Source: Cervus elaphus (lineage: Eukaryota > Chordata > Mammalia > Artiodactyla > Cervidae). Taken from it: a DNA stretch of 64,000 bases. The notes below the pieces were generated by a model. It ran no database searches. It had not been told where the DNA came from and was given only the letters and a program-made list of their open reading frames with translations. The stretch lies in NCBI RefSeq assembly GCF_910594005.1, contig NC_057818.1:8861501-8925500 (forward strand), in the 5' to 3' direction. This document shows positions 11,236 through 21,939 of this stretch, in pieces. A program made the position numbers and the translations under genes. Position 1 is the stretch's first letter, and every line of letters begins with the position of its first letter.

Positions 11236-12938
11236 AGAGAACTTGGGAAGAAAGTATAAAGAGTAAAAAAGGAATTACAAATGAAAACTCTTCCCCACTC
11301 AGCAGTTAGCCTCACTGGGTCCTAAAATAACCCATCACTCTCCCCCCACCTCTCAAAAAAGGCAATCTGGATTTTCCACCCTCTTAAATTATAAAAATGT
11401 ATGGAGAGAACTGTGGATTCCTATAACTAACCTCAAACTTCTCTTCAAGTATTGTATCTAATCCCAGGTTTATATGCAAGATATATCTAATTAAAGCACA
11501 TGGAAAGTAGTGTGTCCCATCTTCAGTAATTTTGGCCCACATTCAGGTTAACTCTATACTAACATTTTGTTTTAATCCATCCATTTCTTAGTTTTTACTT
11601 AAATTTACTTAAAATTTACTTTAAAAATTTAGTTTTTATTTAAATTTATTTAAAATTAAGTTTATTTCTAAAAGAACTACTGTAAATGCATAACTGGCAT
11701 TATTTGTGCTAAGTTAAAAGTGACATGTAAAAATAAGATGTGAAAATGTAATACTGCTATTAAATTTTAACTAGATATCATCGCCAACTATAGGGTCTGA
11801 GTCTGAAGTCTGCTTGCTGCTGCTGCTGCTGCTAAGTTGCTTAATCTTCATTAAAAGAGGCGATTAGTAGAAATCGGAAAGGGGTGAAATTATCTGATAA
11901 AATACAGGAATCTCAGTAAACTTGAATTCCAGATAAACAACAGGTACTTTTTAGTATGACTCCATGCACTATTGGAGGTGTACTTACTCTGAAATTGTAA
12001 TTTGCTTATCAGAAACTCAAAGTTAATTGGATGTACTATGCTTTTATGTGCTAAATTTGGCAACCCCAGAAAGAGACTGACAATTTATACCAGCATCACA
12101 CTGACCTTTCCTCCTAGACACCTTCAGAAATACTGAAAGAGAAATGAAAAGCAAACAACTGTCTTATGATGCATTCTGGTATTGTTGAAAGCATCAGGTT
12201 ACCCAAAGTACCAAAATGGAGAGTGTCTAGGACTAAAGGTCCCTTATTCTACAAAATGCTGCCTTAAAACATGGATGGAAAAACAGAATGAGAAGAGGTT
12301 TTTCAGGCCATCTTGGGCTCTGTGTAGTCAAGATTGGCATCTGTGCTCTGGAAGTTATCAATTGATCTAACTTTTACACACCAGAGGAGAGTCTAAATCC
12401 CTGTGGGGACCATAAGGGGCTTCAGGCAAGGAGAAAATGCCAGATTAGTAGGCAAGTCCTCAAGCAATTAGCCCGACTAATGGAGAAAGTTTACATACAA
12501 ATGGCTGGGCTTTCAAACCAGCTTTTTTTTAAGGAAACTATCAAATCTCTAGATGTCAATTGAGGTTAATAAAAAATTCTAAAGTTTTTCTGCTTGCCTG
12601 CAAAATGTACTCCTTTCTGGGTTAAAATTAATTCCCTATAATCTTAATGCTTGCTAATAAACACTTTCTTATAAATGAAATGAGATCTGGATTAGGTTCT
12701 GTTCTGTATCATATATTGTTAGGTCTGAGTGGGGGTCCTTCCCCAATCAGGCACTTAAGATTTTCTCTTGCATTTGTGTATGTTTCCCGCTCCCCCTCAA
12801 AATAATGGGACTGGAGGAAAGAACGGTGTCTACTAGACTGGATGGCAGGAGTGAAGATTACAAGGTGTATCAAACCTCCAGGTACTAACAATGTCGATTG
12901 ACTCTTCCTAGAGACTGTGATCTAAGTTTGAAACTCTT
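11236..12938. other. Unassigned DNA with small repeats
   Basis: AT-rich low-complexity sequence at 11,590-11,670 is built from degenerate ATTTACTTAAA / ATTTATTTAAA units. A short (CTG)n run at 11,815-11,834 is followed by CTAAGTTGCTT, which resembles the tail of a reversed Bov-A2 (3'-end-only insertion) but is too short to be sure. The rest, including 12,180-12,700, shows nothing recognisable. Confidence 0.45.
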
Positions 12939-12952
12939 TATCTCCTCTCCTG

Positions 12953-13308
12953 TGGTGTTGGAGAAGACTCTTGAGAGTCCCTTGGACTGCAAGGAGATCA
13001 AACCAGTCCATCCTAAAGGAGATCAGTCCTGAATATTCACTGGAAGGACTGATACTGAAGCTGAAGCTCCAATACTTTGGCCACCTGATGTGAAGAGCTG
13101 ACTCATTTGAAAAGACCCTGATTCTAGGAAAAATTGATGCCAGGAGGAGAAGGGAACGACAGAGGATGAGATGGTTGGATGGCATCACCAACTCAATGGA
13201 CATGAGTTTGAGCAAACTCCTAAAGATAGTGAAGGACATGGAAGCTTGATGTGCTGTAGTCCATGGGGTTGCAGAGTCAGACACGACTGAGTGACTGAAC
13301 AACAATGA
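12953..13308 (+). repeat. BovB (RTE) LINE 3' end
   Basis: 356 bases matching the BovB 3' region. The first bases encode the last residues of the BovB reverse-transcriptase ORF (K-T-L-E-S-P-L-D-C-K-E motif from about 12,965) with its stop near 13,030. The 3' untranslated part follows, with AAGCTCCAATACTTTGGCC, GAGGATGAGATGGTTGGATG, and the shared AGTCAGACACGACTGAGTGA end. A perfect 14-base duplication TATCTCCTCTCCTG flanks it (12,939-12,952 and 13,309-13,322). BovB spread horizontally between reptiles and ruminants and supplies the machinery for Bov SINEs. This copy is 5'-truncated and cannot move by itself. Confidence 0.92.
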
Positions 13309-13365
13309 TATCTCCTCTCCTGGATTATCCCGTCATTCAACCTCACCTGTAGATCTGGGAAGCCT

Positions 13366-13643
13366 CCTGCTGCTGCTGCTGCTAAGTCGCTTCAGTCGTG
13401 TCCGACTCTGTGCAACCCCATAGACAGAAGCCCACCAGGCTCTCCCGTCCCTGGGATTCTCCAGGCAAGAACACTGGAGTGGGTTGCCATTTGCTTCTCC
13501 AATGCATGAAAGTGAAAAGTGAAAGTGAAGTCGCTCAGACGTGTCCGACTCTTCACAACCCCAAGGACTGCAGCCTACCAGGCTCCTCCGTCCATGGGAT
13601 TTTCCAGGCAAGATACTGGAGTGGGTTGCCATTGCCTTCTCCG
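13366..13643 (-). repeat. Bov-A2 SINE (dimeric)
   Basis: Two Bov-A monomers lie head to tail, each carrying the reversed CGTGTCCGACTCT...CCAGGCTC...TACTGGAGTGGGTTGCCATT text (13,397-13,495 and 13,535-13,643). They are joined by a GAAAGTGAAAAGTGAAAGTG linker. The minus-strand 3' tail is a (CAG)n run seen as (CTG)5 at 13,369-13,383. A perfect 11-base duplication CTGGGAAGCCT flanks the element (13,355-13,365 and 13,644-13,654). The 99- to 116-codon open frames here are SINE translations. Confidence 0.93.
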
Positions 13644-13782
13644 CTGGGAAGCCTGAGGGAGGTCTTAAGAGCAGGAATCAAAAGAGGAGTCATGGACACA
13701 GGTTATCAGCAACTACTTTTAGTTGAAGGCCAAGCAACGGTCATTTAATGGGACAGAATGGCTCCTGATCTAAGTAAGCAAG

Positions 13783-13905
13783 GAGTGTGGAATGGCTACC
13801 CACCTCAGTATCCTTGCCTAGAGAATTCCATGGACAGAGGAGCCTGGCTGGCTACAGTCCACGGGGTCCCAGAGAGTCAGACACAACTGAGCAACTAACA
13901 CGTTC
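13783..13905 (+). repeat. Bov-A SINE fragment
   Basis: Plus-strand Bov-A part without the tRNA head: GGAATGGCTACCCACCTCAG, GGACAGAGGAGCCTGGCTGG, then AGTCAGACACAACTGAGCAAC. Head loss is normal 5' truncation. Confidence 0.85.
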
Positions 13906-13983
13906 ACTTTCAGCAGCTACATTACTGTATAAAACAAACCAAAGCATGACGGAAATAAAGAAAATGGTTCTTGGTAAAAGCAA

Positions 13984-14120
13984 TGCAATGTGCCAGGCAG
14001 TTTACACAAATCACATAGGCAGATACTACATCATTCCCAATCTACAGATGGTAAAACTGAGGCAAGGGAAACCTAAGTGACTTGCCAGGTCCACTGACTC
14101 CAAGTCCTGTTCCACTCTAA
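13984..14120 (-). repeat. MIR fragment
   Basis: Reversed MIR: GTGCCAGGCAGTTTACACAAA, CATTCCCAATCTACAGATGG, TAAAACTGAGGCAAGGG, then ACTTGCCAGGTCC. Confidence 0.7.
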
Positions 14121-15771
14121 ATAGAAAAGACAGGATAGAGAATGTCCAACCCCAGGCTGCCTCCGGGTCCAGACTCCCTGGCCACCCTCTCCTCCTGGTT
14201 GGAGGGCACAGACCGCTTCCATCACCCGCTCGCTCTGTTCTTATAGAGCATTTTCACCAAGCAATCTCCTGGTTGCAATTTGGCTTCCCCTGCAACCATT
14301 CAGGGGCTAGAAGCTGGGCCAGCTGAACCAACAGCACACCTTTTCCATCTGCAAGGCAGGGCCATTCTGGGCTTGCAAAGAGGAGGACTAGACCTTGAAT
14401 TGTGATGAAGCTAGAAAGGTACAGCCAACGGGGGTTGATGGGCCAGGTTCTCCTCCCCCTCACCAGCCTTGCGAACATGAAGGAGCTTGGCTCTCCTGTT
14501 CCAGCGCCTCCTCTTCCGTCTCCTCCTCCTCTCACCGTGCACCCCAGGAAGCTCGGGGAATGGCTTTGTGAGTAGGAGAGAGCCTTTTTCTGTGCCTGGC
14601 GAACCCAAGTCTACCTGTGTCCTCGTTGTTAATTTCCAGGAAGGCACTCCGTCTGAAACAGGCTTAAACACTCAGAATTCTTTCCTCTCAGGCTGTAGAA
14701 TATGACACCCCCGTGGGTACCAGAGTGGGGCAAAGACCATTCATATCCTATGTCTTCCTGAGACCTTCATCCAGAAGAGGTCAGAACAGCCCTTTCCTTT
14801 TCAAAATTCAAGGCAAAGGTCCAAAATGTTTATCCATGTGAATTTTTTAAGCGACAAAATTGAGACTGTTTAAACCACTGAGCACTTCATAATTTTTATT
14901 CCCTTACTTTATAAGCAGTGATTCCATTACTTTGTAAGAGAACTGGAGTTGGATAAAGACTATCAAGCTAGATACCTTATGCTGATGAGAAGTAGGATTC
15001 CTGGTTTAAATTTTTTTTCTTACTTTCACTTATATTTTCTAAACTGTCTTCAATCACCAAGAACTGCACTTAGAATATTCTGAATTATTTAAAACATAAA
15101 TAAGAATGAAAAGAAGCCCTGGGCAGCTTCTTGCATTACATCTGGGCCACTGCTGACATTCTAGGATCAGACTTTGAAACCAATATGCCTACTTTGTCCG
15201 GCGGGAGACAGGGCAGCCTTCATTGTGACCAGCAGACAGGAAAGGGGAGTTTACTCTTGGTCTGAGAGGACCACTCTGAGATCAAATGGATCCCCAGCTG
15301 GTTCCATGTTGAGACTGCCACTGTGTGGGGGCAGGGGGTCAACCCCAAGGTCAGACCAGGTGGTGACAAATGAGTGAGTTCCTCTGGGGAGAGAAAACCA
15401 GTGCACCGTGTCCCTTCCCCCAGCCCAGCGTCTCAGGAGGGCTGCACATCTGGACCTTGTGTCAATCACCCCCTCTCCCTCTCACGTTAATGTCTGTGGG
15501 AAGCCAGCCAGGAAAAAAGCCCTGACTGCATTTAGGACTTAATTGCGGGACTAAGCTTAGCGACAGCAGGCTCCAGGCTTCGAGGTATGTTCCCGTAGGT
15601 CAACCATGATAGCAAACAGTAGCATCCAGTTTTGAGTGGAAACAGTTAACAATAACACCACTTTTTTCTACCCCCTGCTTTGTCAGGAATTTTGCTAAGA
15701 GGGTTGTCCATGCTAGTTTATTAAATGTTCACGATGCTATCTTGAGCTAATATTTTCTGAGCTACTCTTTT
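14121..15771. other. Unassigned DNA
   Basis: No repeat family is recognised. A (CTC/CCT)-rich stretch lies at 14,505-14,535. The opposing open frames at 14,254-14,705 and 15,174-15,469 are mutual shadows without domains. Confidence 0.45.
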
Positions 15772-15842
15772 TTCACTTGTTACAGTGTAGCTGATTTACC
15801 ACGTTGATAGTTTCAGGTGTATGGCACAGTGCGACCACTCTG
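15772..15842 (-). repeat. Probable L1 3'-end fragment
   Basis: ACAGTGTAGCTGATTTACCA followed by TTTCAGGTGTATGGCACAGTG resembles the reversed extreme 3' end of artiodactyl L1 (…TGTACACCAGAAACTAACAC, AACATTGTAAATCAACTATAC…). Short and diverged. Confidence 0.45.
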
Positions 15843-16269
15843 CAAAAGGGGAGAGAAACTCCTAGGCTGAGGGACTCCCCTGGGCTGCAGAGGTAGAACT
15901 TGACCCCCAGGGAAGTTGCTTCAGCCGAGACGCTGAGCTCTCGCTCCTGATCTCAAGTTCTGTGGTCCTGAAGCAGGCATCGCCACCCTGTGAAGCTGTG
16001 AGCAAGGCGGCTCCACGCACAGAATGGTCCCGCGCTTATCTGTTGCAGCTCTTTATTTCCTGGGGGCTCTTTCCTTTACTCCCTGTGGGATCTGGGACTA
16101 GTCTCTTCGCTCCTTGGAGCAGTCCTGTCCTCAGCAGCATGATCATCACCGTCACCCGCTGCACAGGGTTCTCCGGAGGGGATGAGGGATGCCCAGGGTG
16201 AGAGGCAACTCAGCTTCTGTGGAGGAGAGTTCAGCTGACGGAGGCCGGTGGGGGGCAGGTGGGCCCCAC

Positions 16270-16400
16270 AGCGATCCTCGCTCTGTGGCTTTGGGAAGGT
16301 GCCTTCACTCCGCTCCTTGGTGGAGAAGAATAATACCCACCGCATAGTGCTGCTGTCCATCTTCATGAGTTAATGGACAAAAGGAGTCTTAAAACCGTGC
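16270..16400 (+). repeat. MIR-like fragment
   Basis: CTCTGTGGCTTTGGGAAGGTGCC and GAATAATACCCACCGCATAG keep the MIR order, with high divergence. Confidence 0.4.
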
Positions 16401-16549
16401 CTCATATGCTCTGCCTGTGCGGTCACTATGACTTTGCTCTAAATAAAACCAGCATGGTGTGCGAAATGCCACATATTAGATGCTCAGGAATGGGTAGGTA
16501 GCCTTTTATTTACAGGGAAATCAGCCCACCATTTCACGGACTGCGTGCG

Positions 16550-17070
16550 TGTTGATCTGAATTCCAGGACTGGGGGAAGCTGACACGGCCGCAGCTCCAG
16601 ACTGCCATCTCAGGGTGTGGGGGTGACCCCTCCCAGCCGTCAGAGCCTCCGGGGGAGATCAGCCGGGCGGGCCCTGCAGTAGGAAATGGAGGTGCAGCCA
16701 GGGGCTCACCCTGCCAGCCTGAGCTTCTCTAGGAGCCCCTTCCCCCCCGCTCTCCACCCACCCCCAGTACCGGGGCAGACTCGAAGAAACCTGACACGCA
16801 CAAAAGCAATTTACTTAGCCAGTCACTCTGCAGATCCGCTCAGCAATTATTCCGGCTATCTGTGCTTAAACAAGTGCTCTCCCCGGCCCTGCCCGGGGTT
16901 TCTGCTTCAGCAGGTAGGGAAGCCGCCGCAGCACTTTCCCTCCTGGTAGCGGAACCGTCCGTGGGCGGGAGGCTAGGGGCACTGCGGGTGGGGCAGGGAG
17001 AGCGGCTTCGAGGAAGCAAGGTTTGCTTGCGCTTCCAGAGTTTCTGAGGCGGCGGTGGTTACAGAATGTA
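16550..17070. other. CpG-richer stretch
   Basis: By eye this 0.5 kb holds several times more CpG than its neighbours. Examples lie in the blocks at 16,587-16,680 and 16,855-17,060, including CCCCGGCCCTGCCCGGGG (an inverted repeat at about 16,879-16,896). No repeat explains it. The 87-codon open frame (16,686-16,949) has no recognised domain. It may be a weak CpG island or orphan regulatory element. I did not compute an observed/expected ratio. Confidence 0.4.
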
Positions 17071-17190
17071 CGCAGAGCAGCAGAATCACCTGGGCGGTGA
17101 CTTAATAAGCACAGGTGTTTGGGGCCCTTCTCCCCGGAGCTCCCGCTTCAGTAGGTTTGGGGCAGGGGCAAAATATGCAACCAGGTCTCT
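17064..17190 (-). mobile_element. MER5A-type hAT fragment
   Basis: GCAGCAGAATCACCTGGGCG, TTTGGGGCCCTTCTCCCC and CTTCAGTAGGTTTGGGGC match one half of MER5A. Confidence 0.6.
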
Positions 17191-17304
17191 CTTGAAGAAA
17201 AAGAAGAAAGCCCTGATTCGTGGCGTTTGCTGATTTTCTGGTGTAAGTGTCCTCACCACGGCCAGTTTCAGCTGCCAGTGTGACACCAGTTAACACACAG
17301 ATGG

Positions 17305-17435
17305 AGAGAGAGGTGTCCAGTCAGCTCTTGGGAGCTGCTGAGAACTGGTTCCAAGACCCCCACCGGGTCAGGGCCAGGAATCTGCATGTTTATGAGGTTC
17401 TCCTGGGTGGTTCTGACACCACAGTAGGCTTCTCA
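17305..17435 (-). mobile_element. MER5-type hAT fragment
   Basis: CCGGGTCAGGGCCAGGAATCTGCATG followed by GTTCTCCTGGGTGGTTCTGAC is the other half of a MER5-type element. It could be the same copy as 17,064-17,190 separated by about 115 bases of unrelated sequence. Confidence 0.5.
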
Positions 17436-17704
17436 GGAGGAACATAAATAGATAGAGACACACTACAATTCTGAGCCTGGAGCCAAGATGAATTTTTGTG
17501 GAGGCAGCACTGCAGTGTACAAACACCCACCTACCACCTTCACCATGCATGCCGTATCCGGGCACCTTCTTTACTGTTTGCTACTTATTTTAACCTACTG
17601 TTTTACCCTTTCCCTTAATTGTATGGCGTAAGAAACTTTAATCGCCACTTCAAGTGTGCAACTATGGATTACTATTTCCCATAAGTTAAATAAATAAATG
17701 AAAA

Positions 17705-17775
17705 AGGGAGGCCTGATGTGCTTCAGTCCAGGCAGTCGTGAAGAGTAGGACACAACCTGACGACTGAACAACAAC
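17705..17775 (+). repeat. BovB LINE, extreme 3' end
   Basis: GGCCTGATGTGCTTCAGTCC, then GTGAAGAGTAGGACACAACC and CTGAACAACAACA are the terminal 70 bases of BovB. The copy is followed by a TAAATAAATAAA tail. It is severely 5'-truncated. Confidence 0.75.
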
Positions 17776-18194
17776 ATAAATAAATAAACATAAATAAAAT
17801 GGAAATATGAAGAAATTATAATAAAAGCCAGACTCTTGAATTCTGGTCATATAACATTTCCTGTCCAGAGTTCTGATCCTAAGGCCTGCTTTCTCTGTTA
17901 ACAAGTGTTAGAGAGGCATTAATTTCCTATTAGAATTACATGGTGACATTCTCTTTCAGATAATTAGAACTGAAAAGTAGTTGAAAAAGGAGTAACTTCC
18001 TCTCTAGGAGAAAACAGTTCTATAGAGCAGGATATTAGCACAACTTAAAAACCCTTCCCAAACCAAAGAGCACTGAGCCTCGGATCACTGAGCCTTCTAG
18101 AAAATGGGAATGATCAAGGCTTACTGTGATCATGATAATACCAGTGATGGTGGGGATGGTGGTGAAGACCAACCATGAGCTTGGAACACACAGC
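17776..18194. other. Unassigned DNA
   Basis: AT-rich sequence with no recognised element. Confidence 0.45.
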
Positions 18195-18335
18195 AGGCTT
18201 TAGGCCAGGCACTCACTCCACTTGTATCATGCTGAATTTCAGGCAAGGAAACTGAGGCTTAGAGACAGTTTGCTTGACCTCAATTATATACTGATCGTGG
18301 AGTCAAGATTTAATCCTAAATCAGGCTGGCTACAC
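18195..18335 (-). repeat. MIR fragment
   Basis: Reversed MIR: GCTTTAGGCCAGGCACTCAC, AGGCAAGGAAACTGAGGCTTAG, then a degraded 5' part. Confidence 0.65.
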
Positions 18336-18345
18336 AGCCCATATT

Positions 18346-18355
18346 AAGAATATAT

Positions 18356-18386
<31 letters not shown>

Positions 18387-18436
18387 TAGATATACCTATC
18401 TATATCTATATGTCTATGTCTATATCTCTATATATG
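18346..18436. repeat. GATA/TATC microsatellite with palindrome
   Basis: About seven GATA units run into TATAGATATACC and then TATC/TATG/TATC units. Where the strands switch, a perfect inverted repeat has 13-base arms (18,380-18,392 and 18,397-18,409) around a 4-base loop (TACC). Such loci usually vary in length between individuals. Confidence 0.9.
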
Positions 18437-18479
18437 TTGGTTTACAGTTGGTTTCCTTTCCTTCCCTCATAGTTTTGTG

Positions 18480-18560
18480 GAAGGATTAAGTCATATTATG
18501 CACGCAAAGCACCTGACCCATGCCCAGCCCACAGCAGGCTCATATAGGAGTCCACATTTC
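18480..18560 (+). repeat. MIR/L2-like 3' fragment
   Basis: AAGGATTAAGTCATATTATGC, GCAAAGCACCTGACCCATGC and CACAGCAGGCTCATATAGGAG follow the order of a MIR 3' half. Confidence 0.5.
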
Positions 18561-18817
18561 ATCTGGTGATGATTGTGACATGTTCAGACTCTTCACATGC
18601 CCCATAACTGATACTTCCCTTGAAATTATTCCCAAGCAGAGGCCCCTTTAGCTCCCAGAGTCCAGGCTCCTCTGGGATGTGTCATGTGCTATATACTAAG
18701 GTCTTATGACTCAGGCACCCCTGAATCCCTCTGACACCCCCAACTAAGGGTTAAAATAAATGGAGAAACATTAACTTGGATCCCAGCTGATAAGATGTTG
18801 TTTTTCTTCTCACTGAC

Positions 18818-18922
18818 CTCTTCAAGATAATAGTTTTGAACTTTGATAGGCATTTCTTCACAGTCAGCGAGTGGTAGTTCTACAATCAATTGGTACAAAT
18901 GAGAAGCCATTGCCATCAAATT
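18818..18922 (-). other. Candidate protein-coding exon (unknown gene)
   Basis: Read on the minus strand, 105 bases (35 codons) are open. They start right after a pyrimidine-rich acceptor-like CTCCTCTCTAATTTCAG and end before a GTCAGTGAG donor-like site. The translation starts N-L-M-A-M-A-S-H-L-Y-Q-L and ends M-P-I-K-V-Q-N-Y-Y-L-E-E. Its composition looks like a real soluble protein, and no repeat explains it. The open frame continues past the donor-like site to about 18,704. I do not recognise the family. The donor GTCAGT is weaker than consensus. A 113-base gap of intron character separates it from the second candidate exon. It may be a real exon, a fossil exon or chance. Confidence 0.35.
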
Positions 18923-19035
18923 CTGAAATTAGAGAGGAGTCAGAGTACATCTGAAGACACTTGGGTTTTCTGCACATCTCATTTTCAATAGGAAAAGAAG
19001 ATGGAAAGAGCATGCCAAACCCCATAGACCCTCAC

Positions 19036-19203
19036 CTTCAACGACAAGTCCTGGCTAACAATCTGTCTCTGTCGTGTCCCTGATCATAACCCCTTGTGCT
19101 ACTGCTGAGGTTGAACTGTGAGACGATCCTGTACCAGGGCCTGGAGTCATGAAAACTATTACCAGGGATGAGACATTGGACCTCCTTGGGTCCGTTTGCA
19201 TTT
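19036..19203 (-). other. Candidate upstream exon (unknown gene)
   Basis: On the minus strand the segment follows TTTTCTCTCCCATTTTAG (acceptor-like) and ends AAG before GTGAGGG (good donor-like). All three frames are closed across the full 168 bases, so it cannot be an internal coding exon at this length. The final 48 bases (19,036-19,083) are open in the frame that joins the 18,818-18,922 segment. They read T-R-Q-R-Q-I-V-S-Q-D-L-S-L-K just before the junction. A weaker internal acceptor (ATGATCAG) would start a 44-base exon at 19,079. It could also be a non-coding RNA exon. Read together with the next segment. Confidence 0.3.
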
Positions 19204-19350
19204 CTAAAATGGGAGAGAAAAACATATTTTCCTACCTGCCAAATTAGTGTAATGATGGCACTAACAAAGATTATATTAGTAAAAATACTCATATAATTTT
19301 TGAAAATGTGAAGTGATCTGTAAGATGACTTTACATTTCTAAATAATTCT

Positions 19351-19562
19351 ATGAGTTGTGCTGTGCTTAGCTGCTCAGTCGTGTCCAACTCTTTGTGACC
19401 CTATGGACTGTAGTCTGCCAGGCTCCTCTGTCCATGGGGATTCTCTAGGCAAGAATACTGGAGTAGGTTGCCATGCTCTCCACCTTCCCAACCCAAGAAT
19501 CGGACTGGGGTCTCCTTCATGGCAGGTGGATTCTTTAGCAGCTGAGCTACCAGGAAAGCCCC
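19351..19562 (-). repeat. Bov-tA SINE
   Basis: Full reversed Bov-tA: GCTCAGTCGTGTCCAACTC at the left, and the GCTGAGCTACCAGGAAAGCC head at the right. A perfect 10-base duplication AAATAATTCT flanks it (19,341-19,350 and 19,563-19,572). It lies about 150 bases from the candidate exons. Confidence 0.93.
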
Positions 19563-19572
19563 AAATAATTCT

Positions 19573-21939
19573 CTAAATTTTGGTTATTAATGTCATTGCC
19601 CCCAAGGGAGCTATTATTAAGAGGTTGAAATGAGTGTTAGTTATCCACAGCCAAGACATATGAGGCACCTCTTTATGCACAGCAATTTCATGCTATCTCA
19701 CTCCCTCCACAATAAAAACCCATCTTATTTTTTCAGATCAGAAATGCAGGGTGGGTTCAGCTGGCTGGTTCATCTGTTATCTGGAATGATTAACCTGTCA
19801 TGCAATCAGAGCTTCAGGGTCACTCTTTCAAGGTGTATCTTCACTCACAAGCCAGGAGCCTAGGCTGGGAAGGCTGGCCATGGGGTTTATCTGGGGCTGG
19901 TCCACACACCACCTATGTGTGGTCTCTCCTTGGGCCTTACACCTGGGTTCCCAGAGGGAGCATTCCTAGGGCAAGCGTTCTAACAGGTTAGGATGAAGCT
20001 GCAAGACTGTGTGACCCAGCCGTGGATGTCTCTGACCATCACCTCTATCACCTTCTACCAGTTAAGCAAGTCACCAAGGCCACTCAGATTCAAAGGGAGG
20101 GAGTAAGAGCCTGCCTCTACATGGGAGGAAGAGCAAAAATTACAGTCTCCTTTAACTGACCTCACCAAAGACACCAAAGAGTGCTTAGGAAAAAGCTCAC
20201 CAAATCAAAGGAGCAAAGAACATGACCCTAAAGTCCTATGAACCAGACTCTATGTGCGTTTCAAAGCTTCTAATCTGCAGATAAACACTTAGTCAGCTAC
20301 TTTAGCAACAACACAAAAAATAGCTGGAAGGTTTATTTAGAAAGTTTCCGGGGAATTAAACCACACAGATAAGAAAGCCCAGACATCCTGGTTATTTGGA
20401 GGCAGAATTTCACCCCCAAACAACCAGTGTTTTCTCTCTTTTGCCCCAAATCATTGGATAGAGGAAAAAGGGATGATTCTGATGGCAGCCTGCCCAGCAT
20501 CCACCCAGCCAGAAGGGAACAGAGATGGGTTTGCAGGAGCCATTAGCAGGCAGCTAAACTAGAAGATTCTGACTATAATATGGGCCATGAATACAGAACA
20601 CACTGACATCCTGCTCTGGAATCCTTAAGAAGGATTTAGGACTAAAAAGGCACAGGAAAGCACCAGAAGATACTTCCATGTGGCTCAGCATTACAAATCA
20701 TGACAAATGCAGCCTGAGGGAATAAGGATATGTTCAAACCCCCTACCGCTACTGAGCCCGGCAAAGTAAGACACCTGGGGTCTTAGGCTCCCGCGGCGTC
20801 AGCGGCTAAGAGGACCACCTCACCATGCACCATGCTTGGGAAGTTTTGGTTGATTGTCCTCAAATCCTGAAAGCATTTACTCTGAGTGAACACACACCAC
20901 TGAAAACCCCAGACCCAGGGCTTTGCCTCCTCTGAGCAGCGCAGGAGGGCAGAGCACCCTGGGAGCATCAAACGGCCCCAGGTATGGACTTGGCATGGGG
21001 CCCTCGATGCTATGAGACCCAGAGCCCAGGGAGTCTGCCCTCACCCACCACCCGGGCGGTGAAAGGAAGGGATGCTGGGTCAGCACATAGGCGGAAGGGA
21101 GGAGGGCACTCATAAGCCATGCCCTGGAAACATAAAGTCAGATTCGAGGTGACATGTGGGCCACAGGGAAACCTCCAGGTCTTGGCAGAAGCAGTGGCAC
21201 CAAGCTGACAGGTTGAAAGACTGAACGATGTTGACACTTGGCGAGTCTCCTCTTCCCCCCTGACCTACGGGCCCTACCCCCCCTCCTCCCTGCAAACACA
21301 GCCCTCTCCAGGCCTGTTCCTCAGAATTCCAGGGCTTTGAAGTAAAACTAACAACATCCACGAGAGACAGACAGCAGTTTGCAGCCCCACCTCCAAATTC
21401 AATGGCATCAAACGACAGGAGAAGGAAGTGATTCTTTTTTTCCTCTTTTTCTCATTACCCTGAATCCTAATGGTCCCCAGCGTATTTACCACTAGGCACC
21501 CAGTGGAAAAGATGAATCTAATAACGCAATGATCCACCCAGGATGGTTTCCTCTTACCATCTTATTCTCTCTCTGTTTCATTCCCCTTCCTTCCTTTGAA
21601 AGCTCTCAGGATCTTGTGACCTGTGCAGATTGGTTTATCAAGAGCCCTTCTCAGGTACCTTAGAGTCAGGCCCTTGCAGGAAGCAGCAGCAGCTGGCTGC
21701 TAGAACAGAATCTATGATTCTGCCCTGCATCCTCCTCCCAGAGTCCAGGCTCTCCCCAGGTGCCAGGAGAAGAAAGGCTCTCCCAGGAAAATAAAGAACC
21801 TAACAACAGACACAAGGACATAACAAACCCAACACCTTGAAAAGCCCATGATTTCAAAAAGGAAATTTATCTCTAAGTCAGTCTGGGGCACTTTTGCTTG
21901 GCTTAACAAATAGGACAGAAAAGTGCATGTTCCAGAGTG
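19573..21939. other. Unassigned DNA, 2.4 kb
   Basis: No repeat family or exon-like segment is recognised. Opposing open frames of 60-90 codons at 20,783-21,909 lack domains. This is among the longer repeat-free stretches. The part at 20,270-20,450 is AT-rich and slightly enhancer-like, without a specific signal. Confidence 0.45.
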
